Assembly (NCBI GenBank): GCA_028679855.1
Contig: JAJRAP010000067.1
Span: forward strand, 1-5,393
Origin: Candidatus Methanoperedens sp.
GTDB taxonomy: Archaea > Halobacteriota > Methanosarcinia > Methanosarcinales > Methanoperedenaceae
Length of the DNA: 5,393 bases
Direction: 5' to 3'
This document shows positions 1 to 5,223 of the stretch, in pieces. The notes beneath the pieces were generated by a model. That model ran no database searches and had not been told where the DNA came from. It saw only the letters and a program-made list of their open reading frames with translations. Every line of letters begins with the position of its first letter. Position 1 is the stretch's first letter. Made by a program: the position numbers and the translations under genes.

Positions 1-780
1 GAAGAGGCGGCATCATGTGCTCTTGACGTGCTTGACTATGCAAAAGACCATGGTCTGACCGTGAGGTTTGCGGCAGAGGATGCCACGCGAACTGACATCA
101 ATGTCCTGAAGTCCATATTCAGGGCGGCGGAAGAACACGGTGCTGACTATGTCAGCATAGCTGATACAGTGGGAATATTGAACCCGAGCACTGCTTCATA
201 TATTGTAAAAGAGATCAAGAAAGCTGTGAAAACAAAGGTATGCATCCACTGCCACAATGATCTTGGCATGGCAGTTGCGAACACACTTAGCGGGGCTGAA
301 GCCGGAGCCTTCCAGCTTCATACAACCGTTAATGGAATCGGCGAAAGATGTGGGAATGCCTCGCTTGAAGAACTTCTGGTGAGCCTGCGGGTTCAATATG
401 GCATTGAGAGATACGATGTCAGCAAGCTTACGGAGCTATCGAAACTCGTTGAGGAATATTCTGAGATCCCGATCCATCCGACAAAGCCTGTAGTGGGCGC
501 AAATGCTTTTGCGCACGAATCGGGGATACATGTTGCAGCAGTCCTTGAGAACCCGATGACGTATGAACTGTTCGCACCTGAGATGGTGGGGGGAAAGCGG
601 GAGATCATTATTGGTAAGCATACAGGAGGCAAGGCTCTCAAGGGTGTTGTTGAGAAGATGGGGTACGATCTTACAAAAGACCAGATGTGCACTCTCCTTG
701 ATAAAGTCAAAAAATGTGGTGAAGCCAAGAAAAAGGTGACCTGCGGCAGGCTGACTGAGTTCATACGAGAACTGGAATAA
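1..780 (+). CDS. aksA: Homocitrate synthase / isopropylmalate synthase family enzyme, AksA-like (5' end missing)
   Basis: The reading frame is open from base 1, so the gene is cut by the window edge and 259 C-terminal residues remain. The GTG at 28 is an internal valine, not a start. The enzyme would condense acetyl-CoA with a 2-oxoacid in the cytoplasm. The DRE-TIM metallolyase barrel shows AEDATR (visible residues 25-30), metal-binding HCHND (83-87), NGIGER (111-116), HESGIH (172-177) and GKHTG (205-209). The protein ends about 50 residues after GKHTG, so it lacks the C-terminal LeuA regulatory domain of leucine-feedback-controlled isopropylmalate synthases. That absence, plus the TYE...PEMVG...GKHTG block, fits AksA (homocitrate and longer homologues, leading to 2-oxosuberate for coenzyme B) or a NifV-type homocitrate synthase. 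Family assignment is firm. Substrate choice (AksA, NifV, CimA or a short LeuA) is inferred and would need the missing N-terminus. Confidence 0.85.
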   Translation, partial: EEAASCALDVLDYAKDHGLTVRFAAEDATRTDINVLKSIFRAAEEHGADYVSIADTVGILNPSTASYIVKEIKKAVKTKVCIHCHNDLGMAVANTLSGAEAGAFQLHTTVNGIGERCGNASLEELLVSLRVQYGIERYDVSKLTELSKLVEEYSEIPIHPTKPVVGANAFAHESGIHVAAVLENPMTYELFAPEMVGGKREIIIGKHTGGKALKGVVEKMGYDLTKDQMCTLLDKVKKCGEAKKKVTCGRLTEFIRELE

Positions 781-823
781 GAGCTTGAAAAACCGAAAAA
801 TGCAGAAATTGCTCATAAAAACG

Positions 824-831
824 TTTAAGTA
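824..831 (+). promoter_or_regulatory. Candidate archaeal TATA box for rps6e
   Basis: The octamer TTTAAGTA lies 72 bp before the rps6e ATG and is preceded by an A-rich stretch (817-821) that could serve as BRE. With usual archaeal spacing, transcription would start near 852-858, giving a leader of about 40 nt. No T-rich terminator separates it from the upstream synthase gene, so read-through from that gene is also possible. The match to a TTTATATA-type consensus is only moderate. Confidence 0.45.
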
Positions 832-883
832 TCTTTAATGCAAGTTAGGTCAGAATTACAATAGAAAGTATGATTATTAACTC

Positions 884-888
884 AGGAG
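884..888 (+). promoter_or_regulatory. Ribosome binding site of rps6e
   Basis: AGGAG is followed by a 7-nt spacer and then the ATG at 896. This is a standard Shine-Dalgarno arrangement and supports that start. Confidence 0.75.
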
Positions 889-895
889 CATTTAA

Positions 896-1336
896 ATGGC
901 AGATTTTAGATTAGTAGTTTCGGATAGCAAGACCGCACAGGCATATCAGGTGACAGTTACGGGTGCAGCAGCCAACAAGATCATAGGAAAGAACATCGGA
1001 GAGACCATTAGCGGGGACCTGGCAGGATTGTCAGGATATACACTTAAGCTGACAGGCGGTACTGATAAGGACGGTTTCCCTATTAGACCGGATCTACCCG
1101 GCCCGGCACGAAGAAAGATCCTTGTGGCCGGTGGAGTGGGTTTTCACCCGACCCATGATGGTGAAAGAAGACGTAAATCCATGCGCGGACGCGAGATATC
1201 ATCCGAAGTCACACAGATAAACACCGTGATCGTAGAATATGGGCAGAAACCTCTTGCTGAGATATTCCCCAAGAAAGAGTTGAAGGAAGGGGAAGCCCCG
1301 GAAGAGAAGAAACCCAAGGAAAGAAAGCGGAAATAA
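896..1336 (+). CDS. rps6e: Small ribosomal subunit protein S6e
   Basis: This 146-residue protein is a structural component of the archaeal 30S ribosomal subunit. The S6e signature is visible as LTGGTDKDGFPI (residues 52-63). It is followed by the conserved PGPARRKILVAGG block (68-80) and the GERRRKSMRG basic motif (89-98). A strand with INTVIVEYG (108-116) closes the core. The tail from about residue 126 is strongly charged, rich in Lys and Glu, and makes the protein a little longer than the roughly 125-135 residues usual for archaeal S6e (from memory). The start is set by AGGAG seven bases upstream. The gene has its own candidate promoter and is followed by a T-rich tract. In several archaea rps6e sits next to a translation initiation factor gene (from memory). 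Here it is followed by hsdR, which suggests an accessory insertion on this side. Confidence 0.97.
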   Translation: MADFRLVVSDSKTAQAYQVTVTGAAANKIIGKNIGETISGDLAGLSGYTLKLTGGTDKDGFPIRPDLPGPARRKILVAGGVGFHPTHDGERRRKSMRGREISSEVTQINTVIVEYGQKPLAEIFPKKELKEGEAPEEKKPKERKRK

Positions 1337-1351
1337 TTTTTTTCTCCTTTT
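1337..1351 (+). terminator. T-rich transcription termination tract after rps6e
   Basis: Seven consecutive T residues begin directly after the rps6e stop codon, then CTCC and a further four T residues. Archaeal RNA polymerase can terminate at such U-rich tracts without a preceding stem-loop, so this probably ends the rps6e transcript. An imperfect inverted repeat follows at 1353-1372, but it lies downstream of the T tract, so this is not a bacterial-style intrinsic terminator. Confidence 0.5.
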
Positions 1352-1352
1352 C

Positions 1353-1372
1353 CAATACATCGGGACGTATTG
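1353..1372. repeat. Imperfect inverted repeat (8-bp arms, 4-base loop)
   Basis: CAATACAT and ACGTATTG flank a CGGG loop. Seven of the eight pairs match. The exception is an A-C mismatch on the + strand, which becomes a G-U wobble if the - strand is transcribed, so the fold is better in minus-strand RNA. It lies between the rps6e T tract and the hsdR promoter. Its role is unknown: it could be a protein-binding dyad or chance. Confidence 0.4.
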
Positions 1373-1452
1373 TCTGGATTTGAACAAATAATCAACATTA
1401 TAATAAGAGGGGTTTAAAAAGGTACGTTCGAAATTCAGTTCTTTCAAATTGA

Positions 1453-1460
1453 TTTATATA
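1453..1460 (+). promoter_or_regulatory. Archaeal TATA box for hsdR
   Basis: TTTATATA is an essentially ideal archaeal TATA element, preceded by CAAATTGA, which is acceptable as BRE. The expected transcription start is near 1482-1488, giving a leader of about 45 nt before the ATG at 1532. A weaker alternative, TTTAAAAA at 1413-1420, lies about 40 bp upstream. The result is that hsdR has its own promoter and is not expressed only by read-through from rps6e. Confidence 0.65.
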
Positions 1461-1521
1461 TTTAACCTGACGATATGCATAAGTAAGTAGAGAACATTAT
1501 TATTGAAATAAATCTGAGGCT

Positions 1522-1525
1522 GGAG
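1522..1525 (+). promoter_or_regulatory. Ribosome binding site of hsdR
   Basis: GGAG is followed by a 6-nt spacer before the ATG at 1532. This supports that start rather than a later in-frame codon. Confidence 0.65.
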
Positions 1526-1531
1526 CCGTTA

Positions 1532-4054
1532 ATGCAAAAAGAAGCAAAAGCGCGCATTAAGATCAATAAACTCCTTGAACAATCAGGTTGGAGATTTTTT
1601 GATGACGAAAAAGGAAAAGCCAATATCGTTTTAGAGAATAATATCAAGATCACAAAGAAAAATCTGGATGAGTTCGGGAATGATTTTGAAAAAACAGAGA
1701 ATGGTTTTACAGATTTTCATCTTCTGGATGAAAAGAGCTTCCCATTTGTGATAGTGGAAGCAAAATCAGAAGATAAAAATCCTCTCGACGGGAAAGAACA
1801 GGCGAGAAAATACGCTCAGTCTCAAAATGTGAGGTTCGTAATCCTATCGAATGGCAATTTGCATTATTTCTGGGACTTGGAGCGTGGAAATCCCAGTGTA
1901 ATAACAAAATTCCCTACATTAGAGTCTCTTCATCATACAGGTTCTTTTCAGCCCAATCCTTCCACTCTTGTCAGGGAAATAGTTGGAGAGGATTACATTG
2001 CCCGTATCCAGAACCCTCTTTACGACAAAGACCCGCGCTGGAGCAATGACAAAACAAGAGCAGACTATATAAATGAATCCGGATTGAAATTCTTAAGACC
2101 GTATCAGTTAGATGCGGTTCATGCTTTGCAGGAATCTGTGGAAGATGGGAATGACAGGTTCCTTTTTGAAATGGCGACAGGAACAGGAAAAACACTAATT
2201 TCAGCCGCAGTTATCAAATTGTTTTTGAGATCAGGGAATGCAAAGAGGGTGCTTTTTCTTGTTGACCGGTTAGAACTTGAAGATCAGGCAATGAAAAATT
2301 TTGTAAGATATCTGAAAAACGATTACAGAGTGGTTATTTATAAAGAAAATAAGGACGATTGGCGAAAAGCTGAGATTGTGGTTTCCACCGTTCAGAGCCT
2401 TTCTTTTGACAATAAATACCAGAGGCTTTTTTCACCCACGGATTTTGACCTTCTTATATCGGATGAAGCCCACCGTTCAATAGGATGGAACAGCAGGGCT
2501 GTTTTTGAGTATTTTGTTGGATATAAACTCGGTCTTACTGCCACGCCCAAAGATTATCTGAAGTATTTAGACCCTGAGAAAGTTAGTAAGAAAGACCCGC
2601 GCGAATGGGAAAGGAGACAGCTCCGGGATACTTATATTACATTTGGCTGCGAGCGGGGTACTCCGACTTATCGCTACAGTCTTATTGATGCGGTGAGAGA
2701 TGGATATCTCGTGAATCCTGTAGCGGTTGATGCAAGAACAGAGATCACGACAGAGTTACTTTCTGAAAAAGGCTATTCTGTGATGATCGAAAATGAGGAG
2801 GGAGTAAAAGAAGAGCAGATTTATTATCATAAGGATTTTGAGAAGAAATTCCTTTCTGAAGAAACAAACAGGATTCTCTGCAAGACTTTCATTGAAAATG
2901 CCCTCCGCGATCCAATAAGCGGAGAGATCGGGAAAACCATTGTTTTCTGCGTGAGCCAGAACCACGCATCTAAGATAACACAGGTATTGAATGAGCTTGC
3001 AGATAGATTATATCCCGGTAATTATAATTCCGATTTCGCTCTTCAGGTGACTTCAAATGTTCAGGATTCCCAGCAATTTACCATCAATTTTACGGACACA
3101 AGCAATAACTTATCCGGTCATTCACGATTTCTTGATGGTTATAAAACGAGCAAAACAAGGGTGTGTGTAACAGTTGGAATGATGACGACAGGATATGATT
3201 GCCAGGATATTTTGAATATCTGCCTGATGCGTCCCATATTCTCGCCAACGGATTTTATCCAGATAAAAGGAAGGGGGACGAGGAAATATGATTTTACATA
3301 TTCGATGAAGGATGGGATAGATAATGAGGTTATAAAGAGAGTCAAGGACAAATTCAAGCTTTTTGATTTCTTCGCAAATTGTGAGTATTTTGAAGAGAAA
3401 TATAACTATAATGAAATTTTGAAATTGCCTCCAAGAACCACATATACAGGAAGCGGTGGCGGCGAGTACAATGCGATTGGTGAATATGAGAATTTGAATT
3501 CAGACCCGCTCATAAGCTTTTCTGAATACGCTGTGGGCATGGAAGGAATGAAAATAGATCGCATGTTCTTTGATAAATTTGAAACTGCTATCAAAAACAA
3601 TCCATTCATAAAGGAAAATATTGAAAAAGAAAATTTTGATGCAATTGAAGAATATATAAAAAGTAAGGTTTTTGAAAAGCCAGAGGATTATTTCAATCTT
3701 GAAAAGTTGAGAAAATCATTGAGGATAGACCGGAGGCTCAGTTTGAGGGAGATGATAGAGAAGATATTTGGAAAGATATCTGCATTCAAGACGAAAGAGG
3801 ATTTGCTTGAAGAGGAAGTTGAAAGATTCATTTCTATTCATAAACCCGAAAGCAGGGAGGTGCCGCTTATCAGGAATTTCATAAAAGCATATATTACGGA
3901 CAATGAAGTAAGGGATATTATTGAATCAAAGGAATTCGGACGTTTTTCCACGAATACTCAAATCTCAATGGAGGATTTCAAAGAGCTGAAGAAGTGGCGC
4001 GAAATGATACCTGAATATGTGAAAGATTATGTTTCATTAAATAAGTTCATGTAG
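1532..4054 (+). CDS. hsdR: Type I restriction enzyme R subunit (HsdR): nuclease plus SF2 translocase
   Basis: The 840-residue protein should be the DNA-cleaving, ATP-driven translocating subunit of a type I restriction enzyme, acting with HsdM and HsdS. The N-terminal PD-(D/E)xK nuclease shows D61, the E76-A-K78 pair and the type-I-specific QxxxY motif (Q90 to Y94). The helicase core follows: a Q-motif-like LRPYQ (188-192), Walker A ATGTGKT (215-221), DEAH (311-314), LTATP (335-339), motif IV around KTIVFC (468-473), motif V around MMTTGYD (550-556) and motif VI QIKGRGTR (577-584). A helical, Lys/Glu-rich C-terminal region (about 610-840) matches the place of the EcoEI-type C-terminal domain. 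The length is close to EcoEI-like HsdR and shorter than EcoKI. All catalytic residues are present and the frame is intact, so it looks functional. No hsdM or hsdS lies in the window: rps6e is on the left and HEPN/MNT genes on the right. Partners must lie elsewhere, or the protein acts without them. Confidence 0.93.
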   Translation: MQKEAKARIKINKLLEQSGWRFFDDEKGKANIVLENNIKITKKNLDEFGNDFEKTENGFTDFHLLDEKSFPFVIVEAKSEDKNPLDGKEQARKYAQSQNVRFVILSNGNLHYFWDLERGNPSVITKFPTLESLHHTGSFQPNPSTLVREIVGEDYIARIQNPLYDKDPRWSNDKTRADYINESGLKFLRPYQLDAVHALQESVEDGNDRFLFEMATGTGKTLISAAVIKLFLRSGNAKRVLFLVDRLELEDQAMKNFVRYLKNDYRVVIYKENKDDWRKAEIVVSTVQSLSFDNKYQRLFSPTDFDLLISDEAHRSIGWNSRAVFEYFVGYKLGLTATPKDYLKYLDPEKVSKKDPREWERRQLRDTYITFGCERGTPTYRYSLIDAVRDGYLVNPVAVDARTEITTELLSEKGYSVMIENEEGVKEEQIYYHKDFEKKFLSEETNRILCKTFIENALRDPISGEIGKTIVFCVSQNHASKITQVLNELADRLYPGNYNSDFALQVTSNVQDSQQFTINFTDTSNNLSGHSRFLDGYKTSKTRVCVTVGMMTTGYDCQDILNICLMRPIFSPTDFIQIKGRGTRKYDFTYSMKDGIDNEVIKRVKDKFKLFDFFANCEYFEEKYNYNEILKLPPRTTYTGSGGGEYNAIGEYENLNSDPLISFSEYAVGMEGMKIDRMFFDKFETAIKNNPFIKENIEKENFDAIEEYIKSKVFEKPEDYFNLEKLRKSLRIDRRLSLREMIEKIFGKISAFKTKEDLLEEEVERFISIHKPESREVPLIRNFIKAYITDNEVRDIIESKEFGRFSTNTQISMEDFKELKKWREMIPEYVKDYVSLNKFM

Positions 4055-4060
4055 GTGATA

Positions 4061-4070
4061 TTATTAATTA
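4061..4070 (+). promoter_or_regulatory. Weak candidate TATA element ahead of the HEPN gene
   Basis: TTATTAATTA is the only clearly A+T-rich element in the 104-bp spacer. Transcription would start about 25 bp downstream, inside or just after the CGGAT repeat. The match to the archaeal consensus is poor. The HEPN gene could instead be co-transcribed with hsdR, since no T tract ends the hsdR transcript. Confidence 0.25.
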
Positions 4071-4078
4071 CTATAGAA

Positions 4079-4114
4079 CACGGATTTCGCGGATGACGCG
4101 GATGTGCACGGATT
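4079..4114. repeat. Degenerate 9-bp tandem repeat with CGGAT core (4 units)
   Basis: CGGAT occurs at 4081, 4090, 4099 and 4109, with spacings of 9, 9 and 10 bp and a CA or CG dinucleotide before each core. A fifth, weaker GGATT follows at 4115-4119. The array is non-coding, lies between hsdR and the HEPN gene, and is richer in G+C than the sequence on both sides. Similar CGCGGAT/ATCCGCG short-period arrays occur between genes in many prokaryotes (from memory). Their function is not established. Confidence 0.75.
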
Positions 4115-4131
4115 GGATTGTCCTTGAAAAT

Positions 4132-4153
4132 GTCTCCAATAGTATCTGGAGAC
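4132..4153 (+). promoter_or_regulatory. Perfect inverted repeat covering the HEPN ribosome binding site
   Basis: GTCTCCA (4132-4138) and TGGAGAC (4147-4153) are exact reverse complements, 7 bp with an 8-base loop. The 3' arm contains GGAG (4148-4151), the Shine-Dalgarno sequence, which stands 7 nt before the ATG at 4159. In the mRNA this hairpin would hide the ribosome binding site. On DNA the dyad could equally be an operator. Both would be sensible for controlling a potentially toxic product. The structure is seen in the sequence; the regulatory role is inferred. Confidence 0.55.
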
Positions 4154-4158
4154 CCTAA

Positions 4159-4680
4159 ATGAAGAACATTCAAAAAACCCGGGACTGGCTGCATATAGCA
4201 TTAAAAGAATTTGATGCCGCGTTTGCTGATTTCATGGATGAAAGGTATAGTGAGTCAATCCAGCATGCGCAACAATGCGCCGAGAGGGTCGGTAAGTCTA
4301 TTTTATCTTTTTTAGGTTTTGCTCCTGAAAAAACATATCATCCTTCCGATTATATCGTTGAGGAAATCCTGCAGCATCCAGAGGTAGTAAAAAAGGTTGG
4401 GCTTTCTGAAGATGAAGTAAAATATCTCGTAGATATGGTTACATTTTCTTCACCCCTTGAACGCCAGGGCACTATGCCAAGATATGGATGGGAGACTAAA
4501 GAAAGGATCATTACGCCTGATGAAATCTATAAAAAAGAGATTGCTACCGTAATGATGAAAAACGCATTTCAATTACTGATCAAAAGCTGTGAATTCTATC
4601 GGTTGAGGGATATGGATGGAATACTCGCCAGTAAAATACAGGAGATCGAAGAATATGTTGCAAAACATGGAATTGATTAA
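4159..4680 (+). CDS. HEPN domain protein, putative toxin-like partner of the downstream nucleotidyltransferase
   Basis: The 173-residue, mostly helical protein fits the HEPN family often encoded beside minimal nucleotidyltransferases. Visible family features are the N-terminal RDWLHIA helix (8-14), then the core helix with QHAQQCAERVGKSILSFLG (35-53), which matches the AQQaaEkalKall pattern. Next are the HPSDYIVEEI block (61-70), and PRYG (107-110) leading into a C-terminal helix. The RX4-6H ribonuclease motif is not at its usual late position. The only formal match is R29-x6-H36 in an early helix, so RNase activity is uncertain. There is no signal peptide or membrane segment. The start at 4159 is supported by GGAG seven bases upstream, within an inverted repeat. 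The 3' end overlaps the MNT gene. In HepT/MntA-type pairs the HEPN protein is the toxin, neutralised by the MNT. Alternatively, this non-canonical HEPN may only bind nucleotide or act as an MNT cofactor. Confidence 0.85.
   Translation: MKNIQKTRDWLHIALKEFDAAFADFMDERYSESIQHAQQCAERVGKSILSFLGFAPEKTYHPSDYIVEEILQHPEVVKKVGLSEDEVKYLVDMVTFSSPLERQGTMPRYGWETKERIITPDEIYKKEIATVMMKNAFQLLIKSCEFYRLRDMDGILASKIQEIEEYVAKHGID
4640..4644 (+). promoter_or_regulatory. Ribosome binding site deciding the nucleotidyltransferase start
   Basis: AGGAG inside the 3' end of the HEPN gene stands 10 nt before the ATG at 4655. It favours 4655 over the more upstream in-frame ATG at 4616, which has no such motif. ATG 4667 is also possible but further away. 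Confidence 0.5.
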
Positions 4681-5131
4681 ACAACGAGAATATTCTATTC
4701 CTATAAGGCAGTATTTTGAAATAGTCACAAAAAAGATAGATGTTTATGCAGTTCTGCTCTTTGGTTCTGTTGCAAGGGGTGATGCTAAACCTTTTCGAAG
4801 TTATGAAAGTGACATTGATATAATTGTAATTATAAAGGACCTTCCTCATGACCTTGGAAAAAGGATGCTCTATAAATTGGATGTTGAATCCGGAACAAGA
4901 TCAAGGGTTCAATCCATCTGGATGACGCCGAAGGAACTTGAAGAACATATCGAGGCAAAATCAGAATACATCCTTGAGGCATTTGAATCCGGGATTATCC
5001 TTTTTGATCCTGAAGGATATCTGGCAAAAAAAATATCCGATCTGTTCATGGAATTGAAGTCGAAAGGGGTTTCAAGATTGAAGTGGGGCTGGTCATGGAA
5101 TATCAAAGCTGGGGAAGTTGTGGAATTGTGA
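4655..5131 (+). CDS. Minimal nucleotidyltransferase (MNT, polymerase beta superfamily), putative antitoxin
   Basis: From ATG 4655 the protein has 158 residues. It carries the Pol-beta-type signature LLFGSVARG (34-42) followed by SDIDIIV (52-58). This supplies the GS nucleotide-binding pair (37-38) and two metal-binding aspartates (D53, D55). The GS-to-DxD distance is 14 residues rather than the usual 10, because FRSY (47-50) appears inserted in the loop. The third acidic residue expected on the strand before TPKELEE (91-97) is not evident: the strand reads VQSIWM (85-90). The C-terminal WSWNIKAGEVVEL resembles the natural end of related proteins, so the gene looks complete. It overlaps the HEPN gene by 26 bp, implying translational coupling. 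In known HEPN/MNT pairs the MNT neutralises HEPN by transferring nucleotide groups. If the third carboxylate is really missing, activity could be altered. The start could be 4616 (171 residues), but the extra N-terminus lies wholly over HEPN coding sequence. Confidence 0.87.
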   Translation: MLQNMELIKQREYSIPIRQYFEIVTKKIDVYAVLLFGSVARGDAKPFRSYESDIDIIVIIKDLPHDLGKRMLYKLDVESGTRSRVQSIWMTPKELEEHIEAKSEYILEAFESGIILFDPEGYLAKKISDLFMELKSKGVSRLKWGWSWNIKAGEVVEL

Positions 5132-5223
5132 AAAAGGTTAAACAAAAAGAAGAAACGATAACGTCCAAGACATCCTTGGAGGAAATGTGCCCGAAGCCGC
5201 CGCCGCTGAAACCCCAATATTAA
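5128..5223 (+). CDS. Possible 31-residue ORF, start overlapping the MNT stop
   Basis: GTG 5128 overlaps the MNT stop as GTGA, a typical coupling arrangement. The stop TAA at 5221-5223 overlaps an ATG in the next frame as TAATG. The product would begin MKKVKQKEETITSK and be very basic, then Pro-rich (KPPPLKP) near its end. No family is recognised. The second half may not be real: another frame over the same bases shows a better coding pattern from about 5150 on, leading into the next gene. This may therefore be only the displaced start of that gene. Confidence 0.25.
   Translation: MKKVKQKEETITSKTSLEEMCPKPPPLKPQY

Noticed and set aside
393..764. Long antisense open frame inside the synthase gene, and similar minus-strand frames elsewhere
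   Set aside because: They lie opposite strongly conserved coding sequence, resemble no known protein, and lack ribosome binding sites. They are shadows of the + strand genes.
28..780. A complete synthase gene starting at GTG 28
   Set aside because: The frame stays open to base 1 with family-like sequence, and the conserved N-terminal third of the barrel is missing. Base 28 is an internal valine codon.
1..780. Assignment as a regulated isopropylmalate synthase (LeuA)
   Set aside because: The protein stops shortly after the catalytic barrel, without the C-terminal leucine-binding regulatory domain, and the PEMVG...GKHTG block fits homocitrate-type enzymes better. Not fully excluded.
781..895. 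Small structured RNA or riboswitch ahead of rps6e
   Set aside because: Only 3-bp stems are found. The stretch is explained by a short promoter and leader.
4079..4114. CRISPR array
   Set aside because: The repeated unit is only about 9 bp and directly tandem, with no unique spacers and no cas genes nearby.
4616..4654. Upstream start of the MNT gene at ATG 4616
   Set aside because: There is no Shine-Dalgarno before it, the extra 13 residues lie entirely over HEPN coding sequence, and AGGAG precedes ATG 4655.
5137..5152. Programmed -1 frameshift heptamer in the A-rich stretch after the MNT gene
   Set aside because: The zero-frame codons are CAA AAA, so the X XXY YYZ pattern is broken by C5143. 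Only a single-tRNA slip on AAA would be possible, which is weak evidence.
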